Below are positions 16,335-24,761 of a DNA stretch of 30,401 nt, in pieces. Source of the stretch: DASTPP01 sp035762175 (GTDB taxonomy: Bacteria > Myxococcota_A > Polyangia > Polyangiales > Polyangiaceae); the NCBI GenBank assembly GCA_035762175.1, contig DASTPP010000450.1:1-30401 (forward strand). Direction: 5' to 3'. Numbering within the stretch: the stretch's first letter is position 1; every line of letters starts with the position of its first letter. A program made the translations under genes and the position numbers. Under the pieces are notes generated by a model. The model did not search any database, was not told the DNA's origin, and saw only the letters and a list, made by a program, of their open reading frames with translations.

Positions 16335-16562
16335 CAAGGGCCCCCGCCGCCCGGCGCGGCCCAGGGAGGCCCCTCCGCCCCAAGGGCCCCCGCCGCCCGG
16401 CACGGCTCAGGCAGGCCCCTCCGCCCCAAGGGCCCCCGCCGCCCGGCACGGCTCAGACAGGCCCCTCCGCCCCAAAAGCCCCCACCGCCCAGCGCGGCCG
16501 AGGCAGGCCCCTCCGCCCCAAGGCCACCCGCCGCCCGAATCGGTCCACGGAGGCCATCTCCG
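16335..16562. repeat. 46-bp tandem repeat, four copies plus a degraded fifth
   Basis: Units begin at 16341, 16387, 16433, 16479 and 16525, exactly 46 bp apart. Each holds CCCCCGCCGCCCGG near its start and GGCCCCTCCGCCCCAA near its end, with substitutions between. Because 46 is not a multiple of three, every copy shifts the reading frame, which argues against coding. The array fills most of the gap between the divergent MFS and rpmG genes (16187-16670); the rest of that gap is GC-rich sequence with no gene seen. Confidence 0.9.
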
Positions 16563-16617
16563 CCTTCGCCCTGGCGACAAAGGCGCCTCGGTCGAGCGGG
16601 GCAATGTTCGAGCCCCC

Positions 16618-16645
16618 TTGACGGACCGGCCCAGATGGGTACTGT
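16618..16645 (+). promoter_or_regulatory. rpmG: Candidate sigma-70 promoter for rpmG
   Basis: TTGACG (16618-16623) and TACTGT (16640-16645) are separated by 16 nt, directly upstream of rpmG. A start about 7 nt further on would leave a leader of ~20 nt that carries the GAGGG ribosome-binding site at 16660-16664. Confidence 0.55.
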
Positions 16646-16670
16646 CCCCCCCCCGGTGCGAGGGTTACCC

Positions 16671-16832
16671 ATGCGCGACCTCATTAAGATGACCTGCTCG
16701 AACTGCGGGCGGGCGAATTACACGACTTCCAAGAACAAGCGCACGATGAGCGAGAAGCTCGAGCTGAAGAAGTTTTGCTCGGCGTGCCGCAAACACTTCC
16801 CTCATAAAGAGGGCAAGATTTCGAAGGGTTGA
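16671..16832 (+). CDS. rpmG: 50S ribosomal protein L33
   Basis: Small basic ribosomal protein of 53 residues, the usual length, located in the large subunit near the tRNA exit site. The sequence fits L33 throughout: CSNCGRANYTTSKNK, then LKKFCSACRKHFPHKE. It has the two CxxC pairs of the zinc-binding (C+) form, so it requires zinc; some bacteria carry a zinc-free paralogue as well, not seen here. GAGGG is placed 6 nt before the ATG. The gene stands alone, 274 bp upstream of mreB, rather than in the rpmG-secE-nusG arrangement seen in many bacteria. Very confident. Confidence 0.97.
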   Translation: MRDLIKMTCSNCGRANYTTSKNKRTMSEKLELKKFCSACRKHFPHKEGKISKG

Positions 16833-16973
16833 GCGGGCCCTGCGCTCGACCTTCGGGTCGCCCGAGCCCGCCGGCGGGCGGGGCCTCGCGGCGTGAGCCC
16901 CCCGCGGGCCGAGCCCGGGGGCTCGGGCGGCGCGAAAACCGCTCTCGGGGCGCGGCCGCCCCGCACAGAAGTC

Positions 16974-17002
16974 TTGCCATCGGGCGCCGACCTGCGTACG
17001 CA
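16974..17002 (+). promoter_or_regulatory. Weak candidate promoter for the mre-rodA cluster
   Basis: TTGCCA (16974-16979) and TACGCA (16997-17002) are spaced by 17 nt in the 274-bp gap before mreB. The -35 half is good and the -10 half poor. The rest of the gap holds GC hairpins, including CGACC-TTC-GGTCG (near 16848-16860). Confidence 0.25.
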
Positions 17003-17106
17003 GGGGGCGGCGCGGCCGGGGTAGCTCACCCCGCGCCCCTGGCCCGGGTCGCCTCTTCGCCCCGGCCCGGGCCCCCACAGCAGCAAACGACGGGTGTGAC
17101 GACGCG

Positions 17107-18141
17107 ATGATCTTCGACTGGCTCCAAGGCCCGTTTTCGAACGATCTCGCCATCGACCTCGGCACGGCCAATACCCTTATCTACGTCAAAGGCAAGGGCA
17201 TTGTCTCGTGCGAGCCCTCGGTGGTGGCCGTGCAGCGCGACGCGCGCGGCGCCAAGCGGGTGCTCGCCGTCGGGCGCGAGGCGAAAGAGATGCTCGGGCG
17301 CACGCCCGGCAACATCCAGGCGGTGCGGCCCCTGCGCGACGGGGTCATCGCCGACTTCGAGATCACCGAGGCGATGCTGCGGCACTTCATCGCGCGCGCG
17401 CACAACCGCCGCACGCTCGTCAAGCCGCGCATCATCATTTGCGTGCCTTTCGGCATTACCGAGGTCGAAAAGCGCGCGGTCAAAGAGAGCGCCGAGAGCG
17501 CCGGCGCGCGCGAGGTCTACCTCATCGAAGAGCCCATGGCGGCGGCCATCGGCGCGGGCCTGCCCATCACCGAGCCGAGCGGCAACATGGTCGTCGACAT
17601 CGGCGGCGGCACGACCGAGGTGGCCGTCATCTCGCTCGCCGGCATCGTGTATTCGCAATCGGTGCGCGTCGGCGGCGACAAGATGGACGACGCCATCATG
17701 GCGTACATGAAGCGCAAGTACAACCTCGCCATCGGCGAGCAGACGGCCGAGCGCATCAAGATCACGATCGGCAACGCCTACCCGCTCGAGCAGCCCATCA
17801 CGAGCGAGGTCAAGGGGCGCGACATGGTCGCGGGCATCCCGAAGACCGTGGTCGTCAACAGCGACGAGATCCGCGAGGCGCTCGCCGAGCCGATCAACGC
17901 CATCGTCGAGGCCGTGCTGCTCGCGCTCGAGCGCACCCCGCCCGAGCTCGCCGCCGACATCGTCGACAAGGGCATCGTGCTCACCGGCGGCGGCGCCCTG
18001 CTCAAGAACCTCGACGTGCTCCTGCGCGAAGAGACGGGCCTGCCCGTCATGGTCTGCGACGACCCCATCAGCGCCGTCGTGCTCGGCAGCGGCAAGACGC
18101 TCGACCACATGGAGCTCCTCAAGGAGGTGACCATCAGCTGA
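17107..18141 (+). CDS. mreB: Rod shape-determining protein MreB
   Basis: Bacterial actin homologue that polymerises on the inner face of the membrane and guides peptidoglycan elongation. The protein is 344 residues, normal length. It opens with a short amphipathic membrane-binding lead (MIFDWLQGPF) and the phosphate-1 motif DLGTANT from Asp17; the second nucleotide-binding motif VVDIGGGTTEVAV includes Asp164; a GGGALLKNLD adenosine-type motif lies near 295. The ATG at 17107 gives the standard N-terminus, though no strong ribosome-binding site is visible. It is the first gene of mreB-mreC-mreD-mrdA-rodA, the canonical order, indicating an intact rod complex and therefore a rod-shaped cell. Confidence 0.98.
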   Translation: MIFDWLQGPFSNDLAIDLGTANTLIYVKGKGIVSCEPSVVAVQRDARGAKRVLAVGREAKEMLGRTPGNIQAVRPLRDGVIADFEITEAMLRHFIARAHNRRTLVKPRIIICVPFGITEVEKRAVKESAESAGAREVYLIEEPMAAAIGAGLPITEPSGNMVVDIGGGTTEVAVISLAGIVYSQSVRVGGDKMDDAIMAYMKRKYNLAIGEQTAERIKITIGNAYPLEQPITSEVKGRDMVAGIPKTVVVNSDEIREALAEPINAIVEAVLLALERTPPELAADIVDKGIVLTGGGALLKNLDVLLREETGLPVMVCDDPISAVVLGSGKTLDHMELLKEVTIS

Positions 18142-18165
18142 TGGTCGCCCCGGGGTCGTAACGTC

Positions 18166-19053
18166 GTGCTCAGTTGGCAGAAGGTTCGGCCCGTGCGCGA
18201 CGCGGCCGTCGTCGTGCTCGCGGTCTTCGTGCCCTTCTTCGTGCTCCGGTCGCACATCCGCGACCCGAAAGAGTGGACGGAGTTCGACCGCAAGGTCGTC
18301 TGGCTCTCGGCCCCCTTCCAGTACGCCTCGGCCCTCTTCGCCCGCGAGCTGTCGAACCTCTGGGGCGACTACGTCTACCTCGTCGACGTCAAGGCCGACA
18401 ACGAGCGGCTCGCCTTCGAGAACGCGCGGCTCGAAGAGCGCGTGCGCCGGCTCGAGCAGCAGGAGGTCGAGAACCGCCGCCTGCACCGGCTGCTCGGCCT
18501 GCGCGAGAGCCTGCCCGGCGACGTCGTCGCCGCCCAGGTCATCGGCAAAGACGTCACCGAGTTCTTCCGCGTCTTCCGCCTCTCGCTCGACCGCGGCGCG
18601 CGCGACGTCATCCGCAAAGACATGCCGGTCGTCGCCCTCGGCGGCGTCGTCGGCTTCGTGCAGCGCGTCTCGGGCGACACGGTCGACGCCAAGCTCGTCG
18701 TCGACCCCGACAGCGCCGTCGACGTCGTCGTCGAGCGCACCGGCGCGCGCGGCCTGGTGCGCGGCACGGGCGACCTGACGCGCTACCTCCTGCGCGTGCA
18801 GTACGCCGAGCGCACCGACGAGGTCGACGTCGGCGACCTGCTCGTCACGAGCGGCGTCGGGCGGCGCTTCCCCAAGGGGGTGCCGGTCGCGCGCGTCACC
18901 CGCGTGGTCAAGCGCGAGTTCGGCATCTACCAAGAGGTCGAGGCCGCCCCGACGGTCGACTTCTCGCGCCTCGAAGAGGCCCTCATCTTGACGTCGCCGC
19001 CGGCCGACGAGCCCGCCCCGGCGCCGCCGCCCGGCCCGCGCGCCAACCGCTAA
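18166..19053 (+). CDS. mreC: Rod shape-determining protein MreC
   Basis: Bitopic membrane protein that links cytoplasmic MreB with the periplasmic synthases and activates PBP2. It is 295 residues: a membrane helix at about 11-28, a coiled coil at about 70-108 (NERLAFENARLEERVRRLEQ), then the beta-rich MreC domain to about 275 with GVVGFVQRV and LLVTSGVGRRFPKGVPVARV, both typical. A Pro/Ala-rich tail of about 15 residues ends the protein. The start is a GTG 24 bp after mreB; mreD begins 15 bp after the stop. Operon membership is clear. Confidence 0.95.
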   Translation: MLSWQKVRPVRDAAVVVLAVFVPFFVLRSHIRDPKEWTEFDRKVVWLSAPFQYASALFARELSNLWGDYVYLVDVKADNERLAFENARLEERVRRLEQQEVENRRLHRLLGLRESLPGDVVAAQVIGKDVTEFFRVFRLSLDRGARDVIRKDMPVVALGGVVGFVQRVSGDTVDAKLVVDPDSAVDVVVERTGARGLVRGTGDLTRYLLRVQYAERTDEVDVGDLLVTSGVGRRFPKGVPVARVTRVVKREFGIYQEVEAAPTVDFSRLEEALILTSPPADEPAPAPPPGPRANR

Positions 19054-19068
19054 CGAGGGGCAGGGGCC

Positions 19069-19674
19069 GTGCGCAACACCGCCTTCGTCGCCGTCGGCCT
19101 GCTCTTCCTCATCGCGCAGTCGAACTTCTTCCGGCTGCTGCGCCTGTGGTCGGGCGCGGTCGACGCGGCCTCGGGCTGGGTCGGCGCGGCCGGCCTGCCC
19201 GCGCTCGCCCCGCCGCTGCGCGCGGTCGGCTCGCTCGTCGCGACGCCCAACCTGGTCTTGCCCCTCATCGTCTTCACCGGCGTGCACGAGTATTCGCTCG
19301 TGCGCGGCGCCGCGCTCGCCTTCGTGCTCGGCTACGCGCTCGACCTCTTCGCCGCCGCCCCCGTCGGGCTCTTCACCTGCGTCAGCGTCTGCACCTTCCT
19401 GCTCGCGCGCGCCGCCGGCGTGCGCCTCGCCGCCCAGACCGTGCCGACCCAGCTCGGCCTCGCCTTCCTCTTCGCCCTGACCCAGGGCGTGCTCGTGCTG
19501 ACCCTGCTCGCCATCTTCGGGCGCAACCCCTACGGCCCCCGCGCCCTCGCCTCCGTCCTCTTGCCGCACGCGGCCTCGACCGCGCTCGCCGCGCCCCTCA
19601 TCTTCCGCGTCGCGGCGCGCCTGCACCAGGCCACCATCACCGTGCCGCGCGCGGCGGACGCACCCCTCAGATGA
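19069..19674 (+). CDS. mreD: Rod shape-determining protein MreD
   Basis: Integral membrane protein of the elongation complex; 201 residues with about five or six hydrophobic helices, as expected for MreD. Sequence identity within this family is low, so the call relies on size, topology, the segment ALAFVLGYALDLFAAAPVGLFT (matching the family's G-x-x-x-D pattern) and its position. The GTG start follows GAGGGG-rich sequence. Its stop overlaps the mrdA start as ATGA, a sign of coupled translation. MreD modulates MreC/PBP2 interaction in characterised systems. Confidence 0.92.
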   Translation: MRNTAFVAVGLLFLIAQSNFFRLLRLWSGAVDAASGWVGAAGLPALAPPLRAVGSLVATPNLVLPLIVFTGVHEYSLVRGAALAFVLGYALDLFAAAPVGLFTCVSVCTFLLARAAGVRLAAQTVPTQLGLAFLFALTQGVLVLTLLAIFGRNPYGPRALASVLLPHAASTALAAPLIFRVAARLHQATITVPRAADAPLR

Positions 19675-21680
19675 GCTTCCTCGGCCAGCGCTCCGACGTC
19701 GGCGAGTTCCGCCGCCGCTTCCGCTACCACGCCGCCTTCGTGCTGCTCGTCTTCGCCGTCGTGCTCGGCCGGCTCTTCTTCCTGCAGGTCGTGCTCGGCG
19801 ACGAGTACGGCGCCGCCGCCCGCGAGAACGTCGTCCGGCGCGTCACCCTCGCCACCACGCGCGGCGTCGTGCGCGACGCGCAGGGCAAGGTGCTGGCGTC
19901 GAACCGCCCCTCGTACAACGTCTACGCCGTGCCCCAGCAGTTCGAAGGCCGGCGCCCGGTCTGCGTCACCAAGACCGACGCCTGGGCCAAGGCCGTCGAC
20001 TACCTGCGCCTCGGCGCCGAAGAGCGCGCGCGCATCGAGAAGCGGCTCGACGACCTCTGCGGTGAGCCCGGCGTCGACCCGAAGGCGCGCAAGTTCCAGC
20101 AGTTGTTGGTCCGCGAAGACGTCGGGCGCGACGCGGTCGCCGCGCTCGAGACGCACGAGGCCGAGCTCAAGGGCATCGACGTCGTGCCCGTGCCCGTGCG
20201 CTACTACCCTTACGGCGAGCTGGCGGCCCACACCCTCGGCTACATGGCCGAGATCGACCGCGAGGGGCTCGTGCGCCTGCGCCCCTCGGGCTACATCGAG
20301 GGCGACCGCATCGGCGCCGCCGGCGTCGAGCGCGGCTGGGAGAGCTATTTGCGCGGCAGCCGCGGCTGGGAGAAGACCCTGGTCGACGCGCGCGGCACGC
20401 GCCGGGCCGCCGCGCAGCAGGCCGAGCGCCTCATCGACGAGCCCCGCAGGCTCGACCCGGTGCCCGGCCGCGACCTGCGCCTGACGCTCGACGTCGAGCT
20501 CATCGAGGCCGTCGACCGCGCCATGCGCGGCCAGATCGCCGGCGCCGCCGTCGCCGTCGACGTGCGCACCGGGCGCGTGCTCGCCCTCTACTCGAAGCCC
20601 AGCTTCGACCCGAACGTGCTCTCGGGCGGCTTCGGCGTGCAGGCCATCCGCGACGCCTTCCGCCGCCTGTACGCCGACCCGCTCAAGCCGACGCTCGACA
20701 AGACCGTCTCGGGCTCGTACCCGCCCGGCTCGACCTACAAGCCCTTCAGCGCCCTCGCCGCGCTCGAAGAGAAGCTGCTCGACCCGCGCGCCGAGGTCGA
20801 CTGCCGCGGCTTCATCGTCTACGGCAAGCGCGTCTTCCGCTGCACCCACGTGCACGGCCGCGTCAACATGCGCGAGGCCATCGCGCGCTCGTGCAACATC
20901 TACTTCTACCAGCTCGGCGACGCCATCGGCCTCGACCGCCTCGCCCGCATGGGCATCGAGTACGGCTTCGGCCAGAAGACCGGCCTCGGCGTCAACCCCG
21001 AGGCGCCCGGCCGTATACCCACGCGGTCGTGGTACGCGACGCACTACAAGGGCCAGTACCACGGCGGCTTCACCCTCAACGCCGCCATCGGCCAGGGCGC
21101 CACCACCGTCAGCGTGCTGCAGCTCGCGCTCGCCTACGCCGCCCTCGCCAACGGCGGCACGCTCTACCAGCCCCAGATCGTGCGCGCGGTCGAGACGAGC
21201 GACGGCGCCGTCGTGCAAGACTTCCCCCCCCGCGTCAAAAAGCGCATCCAGCTCCGGCCCGAGAACTGGCAGCTCGTGACCAACGCCATGTGGGAGGTCG
21301 TCAACGACAAGGAAGGCACCGCCTACGCCGAGCGCCTCTCCGACGTCGACATGGCCGGCAAGACCGGCACCGCCCAGACCTCGCACCGCCGCGTCGCCAA
21401 CGAAGACCCCGGCCGCACCTGGTACTTCAACCGCGACCACGCCTGGTTCGCCGGCTACGCCCCCTCGAAGGCCCCCGAGATCGCCGTCGCCGTCCTCATC
21501 GAGCACGGCGGCGTCGGCGGCAAGAACGCCGCCCCCGTCGCCTTCGCCGCCGCGCGCGAGTTCCAAAGGCTGCAGCAGGCGCGCCTCTCGCCCAAGGCCG
21601 CCGCCGGCCCCGGCCAGCGCCCCCAGCGCACCGGCGGCGCCGCCCCGCCCCGCCCGAACCCCCAACCCCGCGGAGACTGA
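19671..21680 (+). CDS. mrdA: Penicillin-binding protein 2 (elongation-specific transpeptidase)
   Basis: Class B PBP that cross-links peptidoglycan during cell elongation, working with RodA. The protein is 669 residues: membrane anchor at about 20-40, pedestal domain with RGVVRDAQGKVLASN and the PBP2 phrase YPYGELAAHTLGYM, and a transpeptidase domain from about 270. Catalytic motifs are all present: STYK with nucleophile Ser354, SCN at 407-409, and KTG at 564-566. A Pro/Arg/Gly-rich tail of about 35 residues follows the catalytic domain. The ATG overlaps the mreD stop by 4 nt. rodA begins 9 bp after the stop. Target of mecillinam-type beta-lactams in characterised relatives. Confidence 0.97.
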   Translation: MSFLGQRSDVGEFRRRFRYHAAFVLLVFAVVLGRLFFLQVVLGDEYGAAARENVVRRVTLATTRGVVRDAQGKVLASNRPSYNVYAVPQQFEGRRPVCVTKTDAWAKAVDYLRLGAEERARIEKRLDDLCGEPGVDPKARKFQQLLVREDVGRDAVAALETHEAELKGIDVVPVPVRYYPYGELAAHTLGYMAEIDREGLVRLRPSGYIEGDRIGAAGVERGWESYLRGSRGWEKTLVDARGTRRAAAQQAERLIDEPRRLDPVPGRDLRLTLDVELIEAVDRAMRGQIAGAAVAVDVRTGRVLALYSKPSFDPNVLSGGFGVQAIRDAFRRLYADPLKPTLDKTVSGSYPPGSTYKPFSALAALEEKLLDPRAEVDCRGFIVYGKRVFRCTHVHGRVNMREAIARSCNIYFYQLGDAIGLDRLARMGIEYGFGQKTGLGVNPEAPGRIPTRSWYATHYKGQYHGGFTLNAAIGQGATTVSVLQLALAYAALANGGTLYQPQIVRAVETSDGAVVQDFPPRVKKRIQLRPENWQLVTNAMWEVVNDKEGTAYAERLSDVDMAGKTGTAQTSHRRVANEDPGRTWYFNRDHAWFAGYAPSKAPEIAVAVLIEHGGVGGKNAAPVAFAAAREFQRLQQARLSPKAAAGPGQRPQRTGGAAPPRPNPQPRGD

Positions 21681-21689
21681 CCGGCCACC

Positions 21690-22847
21690 ATGTTTCGTGA
21701 CGGCCTCTCCGACCGCGGCGGCGTCGAGCACTTCGACTGGGCGCTCTTCATCGCCGCCGCCCTCGTCGCCGTCGTCGGCGTCGTCAACCTCTACTCGGCC
21801 ACCAGCGTCTACACCCAGTCGCGCGCCGACCTCTACGTCAGCCAGGTCTACTTCTTGGTGGCCGGCGGCGCCCTCGCCGTCTTCGTCGCCGCCGTCGACT
21901 ACCGCATCATCGAGCGCTACGCCTGGTGGCTCTACGGCCCCGCCCTCGTCTCGCTCGCCGTCGTGCTCGCCCTCGCCAAAGACATCCGCGGCGCCAGCCG
22001 GTGGATCAACATTGGCGGCTTCAGCTTCCAGCCGAGCGAGTTCATGAAGCTCGTGCTCATCATCGCCCTCGGCCGCTACTTCCAAGACGCGCCGCGCACC
22101 GAGGCCCCCCGCCAGGTCAAAGATCTCGCCGCCCCCGCCCTCATCACCGGCGCCCCCGTCTTGCTCGTGCTCGCCCAGCCCGACCTCGGCACCGCGCTGA
22201 TCTTGTCGCTCATCGCGCTCTCCATCATCGCCCTCTTGCGCGTCAAATGGTGGAGCCCGGGCGGCGCCCTGCTCGCGCTCGCGGCCCTCGTCGGCGCCCC
22301 GCTCGCCTGGGAGTACGGGATGCGCGACTACCAGAAGACGCGCCTGCTCTCGTTCATCGCCCCCGAGGCCGACATCCGCGGCGTCGGCTACCACGCCCAC
22401 AACGCCCGCATCGCCATCGGCAACGGCGGCCTCTTCGGCCAGGGCTACATGCGCGGCTCGCAGAACCAGTTCCACTTCCTGCCCGACCAGTACACCGACT
22501 TCCCCTTCCCGGTGTTCGCCGAAGACTGGGGCTTCGTCGGCTCGGTCTTCCTCATCGCGCTCTACGCCTTCCTCGTGCTCTGGGCCCTGAAGATCGCCTC
22601 GCAGGCCAAAGACCGCTTCGGCGCCGTCGTCGCCGTCGGCGTCGGCGCGCTCGTCTTCTGGCACGCCATCTTCAACCTCGGCATGGTCACGGGCCTCCTG
22701 CCCGTCGTCGGCGTCACCCTGCCGCTCTTCTCGTACGGCGGCTCGTCCGTGCTCACCGTCCTCATCGGCCTCGGCCTCTTGATGAACGTGTCCATCCGCC
22801 GCCCCAGCCTCTCGGCCGTGCGCGTCGGCGGCTCGCTCTTGCGCTGA
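21690..22847 (+). CDS. rodA: Peptidoglycan glycosyltransferase RodA
   Basis: SEDS-family enzyme that polymerises lipid II into glycan strands during elongation, in complex with PBP2. The protein is 385 residues with about ten membrane helices. Diagnostic stretches are RWINIGGFSFQPSEFMKL, GLFGQGYMRGSQNQFHFLPD, TDFPF with Asp270 (in the position of the essential Asp262 of E. coli RodA), FAEDWGFVGS, and LPLFSYGGSSV near the end. The ATG at 21690 follows GGAG at a rather long distance. It closes the mre cluster; a multi-hairpin intergenic element begins 8 bp after its stop. Confidence 0.97.
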   Translation: MFRDGLSDRGGVEHFDWALFIAAALVAVVGVVNLYSATSVYTQSRADLYVSQVYFLVAGGALAVFVAAVDYRIIERYAWWLYGPALVSLAVVLALAKDIRGASRWINIGGFSFQPSEFMKLVLIIALGRYFQDAPRTEAPRQVKDLAAPALITGAPVLLVLAQPDLGTALILSLIALSIIALLRVKWWSPGGALLALAALVGAPLAWEYGMRDYQKTRLLSFIAPEADIRGVGYHAHNARIAIGNGGLFGQGYMRGSQNQFHFLPDQYTDFPFPVFAEDWGFVGSVFLIALYAFLVLWALKIASQAKDRFGAVVAVGVGALVFWHAIFNLGMVTGLLPVVGVTLPLFSYGGSSVLTVLIGLGLLMNVSIRRPSLSAVRVGGSLLR

Positions 22848-22854
22848 CGCGCTC

Positions 22855-23085
22855 GAACCCCGGGCGGAAGCCCGGGGCACGGCGTCACCCCTTTGGGCCG
22901 CGCGGAAGCGGGCCGATTCGGCGTGCAAAGTCTGGCCCTCGGTGGGGCCAGACTCCCGCGGGCTTCGGCCGCCGGGCGAGCGCGCGCGAGCGCCTCGCGG
23001 CGCGTGAGCCCACCCCCAGCGAGGGGTGGGCTTGACGCGCCGTACGACCGGGTGACGCCGTGCCCCGGGCTTCCGCCCGGGGTTC
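22855..23085. repeat. Multi-hairpin intergenic element, copy A
   Basis: A 231-bp mirror-symmetric element. Its ends are a perfect 36-bp inverted repeat (22855-22890 and 23050-23085), each arm itself a hairpin of CCCCGGGC-GGAA-GCCCGGGG type. Inside are two more hairpins (AGTCTGGCCC with its complement; AGCCCACCCC with GGGGTGGGCT) around a central CGCGAG/CTCGCG dyad. It fills the gap between rodA and the convergent kinase gene, so it may also serve as a bidirectional 3'-end structure. Related copies are at 24762, 27820 and 30203. No gene lies inside. Confidence 0.85.
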
Positions 23086-23092
23086 CGCTCGC

Positions 23093-24529
23093 TCAGTCTA
23101 CCGGCTTCGGCGCCACGCTCGCCGTCGCGCCCGCCGCCGCGCTCGCCGCCAGCGGGGCCGGCGCCGCGGGCGCGTCGGCCGCCGGGGCCCCGACCGGGGC
23201 CGGCTCGGCCGCCAGGGGCGCCTCGGGCCGCGGGGGCGGGGCCGCGGGCGCGCGCGGCGCCTGGCGCGCCAGCAGCCACGACGAGGCGACCGTCGCCGCC
23301 GTCGCCGCGCCGATGAGGCCCACGAAGAAGAGCCGCCGCGGCCCGCCGAGCGGCTCCGGCGGGTGCAGCGAGGACGCGCTCGGCCGCGTCGACTCGCCGG
23401 CCGGCGCCTTGCGCGAGCGGCGCCGCTCGGTCGCGATCGGCGTCGTCAAGGTCGGCAGCGACGAGCGGCCGGGGCGCCGGCTCGAGGGCGGCCCGGCGCG
23501 CTCGCCCGCGTCGTCGAGCCCGAGGTGCGCCGGCAAGGTGCCCGACGGCAGGCTCTCGAACTCTTCGAGCAGGGCCTGCCGCTCTTCGAGCGCGTCGCGG
23601 GCCACGTACCCGACCCAGGACCCGATCTCGCGCGCCGTGGCGACCGGCCCCAGCGACTCGAGCGCGTCGGCCATCGCCAGCGCCGAGGGGAAGCGCTCGG
23701 CCGGATCGCGCGCGAGCGCCCGCAGGGTGATTTCGTCGAGCGCGGCGGGCAGCCCCGGCACGCGCTCGCTCGGCGGCGGGATGGGCTTGCGCAGCAGCTT
23801 GTAGAAGATCTCGACCTCGCTCGTCGCCTGGAAGAGCCGCTCGCCCGTCAAGAGCTCCCACAGGACGGTGCCGGCCGAGAACACGTCGGCGAGCCGGTCG
23901 ACCTCGCGCCCCTCGAGCTGCTCGGGCGCCATGTAACAGGGCTTGCCCTTGATCGCGCCCGACGCGGGCGGGTCGTCCATGCGGCCGACCGCCTTGGCGA
24001 CGCCGAAGTCGAGCAGCCTGGGCAGCCCGTCGGTGCCGATCAAGATGTTCTGCGGGCTGACGTCGCGGTGCACGATGTCGAGCGGCTCGCCCCGCTCGTT
24101 CTTCGCCAGGTGCGCGGCGTGCAGGCCGTGCAGCGCCCCCGCCATCACGCCCAGCGCGATGGGCAGCGGCATGCGCTCGCCGCGGGGCTTGTAATACCCC
24201 GACAGGCAGCGCGCGAGATTTTCACCCGGAACGTATTCCATCACGAGGAAAAGCTCGTCGGCGGTGCTCACCACGTCGAGCGTGGGCACCACGTTCGGGT
24301 GCCGCACGCGCGCGGTGACCAGCGCTTCGTCGACGAACATCGAGACGAAATTCGGGTCTTTGGCGAAGCGGCTATGTAGGCGCTTGATGGCGACGGTGCG
24401 CGAGAAACCCACGGGCCCGAGCAGGCGCCCGAGGTGGACCGTGGCCATGCCCCCGGCGGCGATCTCGTGATAAATCGCGTACCGCCCGACGATGAGCTGC
24501 GGCGACATCGTCGGAAGGGCGTTGGTCAT
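23093..24529 (-). CDS. Hanks-type Ser/Thr protein kinase, membrane-anchored
   Basis: Predicted 478 residues. The kinase domain covers about 17-290: Gly loop EIAAGGMATVHLG, catalytic Lys49 in VAIK, helix-C Glu68, HRDVSPQN with Asp156, DFG with Asp174, and APEQ at 201-204. The catalytic-loop Lys of HRDLKPxN is Ser here, as in many myxobacterial kinases, so activity is still expected. A linker rich in Ser/Arg/Pro follows, then a membrane helix at about 395-415 and a Pro/Ala-rich tail of some 60 residues, probably outside, without a recognisable sensor domain. The ATG at 24529 lies 8 nt after a TACTTT box and lacks a ribosome-binding site, suggesting a leaderless message. It could be a partner for the FHA/PP2C genes at 77-5516, but it is 18 kb away, so this is only a possibility. 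Confidence 0.95.
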   Translation of the reverse strand: MTNALPTMSPQLIVGRYAIYHEIAAGGMATVHLGRLLGPVGFSRTVAIKRLHSRFAKDPNFVSMFVDEALVTARVRHPNVVPTLDVVSTADELFLVMEYVPGENLARCLSGYYKPRGERMPLPIALGVMAGALHGLHAAHLAKNERGEPLDIVHRDVSPQNILIGTDGLPRLLDFGVAKAVGRMDDPPASGAIKGKPCYMAPEQLEGREVDRLADVFSAGTVLWELLTGERLFQATSEVEIFYKLLRKPIPPPSERVPGLPAALDEITLRALARDPAERFPSALAMADALESLGPVATAREIGSWVGYVARDALEERQALLEEFESLPSGTLPAHLGLDDAGERAGPPSSRRPGRSSLPTLTTPIATERRRSRKAPAGESTRPSASSLHPPEPLGGPRRLFFVGLIGAATAATVASSWLLARQAPRAPAAPPPRPEAPLAAEPAPVGAPAADAPAAPAPLAASAAAGATASVAPKPVD

Positions 24530-24537
24530 ACCGGGCA

Positions 24538-24543
24538 AAAGTA
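24538..24543 (-). promoter_or_regulatory. Candidate -10 box for leaderless kinase transcript
   Basis: On the minus strand TACTTT is followed by 8 nt and then the ATG at 24529. No good -35 is seen 16-18 nt further upstream. The local sequence is noticeably A/T-richer than its surroundings. Confidence 0.4.
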
Positions 24544-24761
24544 CCACAGCGTTTCAACCTGCCCACTCGTCTTTGCGTTTGTGTGATCTCGGGCGCGCCT
24601 CGGCCCGCGAGCGCCCGTCGAGCTCGGGCGCGGGCCGCGCCCGCTCGAAGCAATGTCCGGGCCTCGCCGCCCGGCGGGCCTTCTGCACGCGGCGGGTGCG
24701 CTCGCTCGGCCGGCGCGGCCCCGGACTCGACGCGGGTGGTTCAAAACGAGGCCGGCGGGCC

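Noticed and set aside
17010..17090. tRNA gene
   Set aside because: GGGGTAGCTCA resembles the 5' part of a tRNA, but no T-loop, anticodon stem or acceptor pairing follows.
17026..19626. 866-codon open frame on the minus strand opposite mreB-mreD
   Set aside because: It is antisense to unmistakable mre genes and encodes low-complexity acidic/His-rich sequence.
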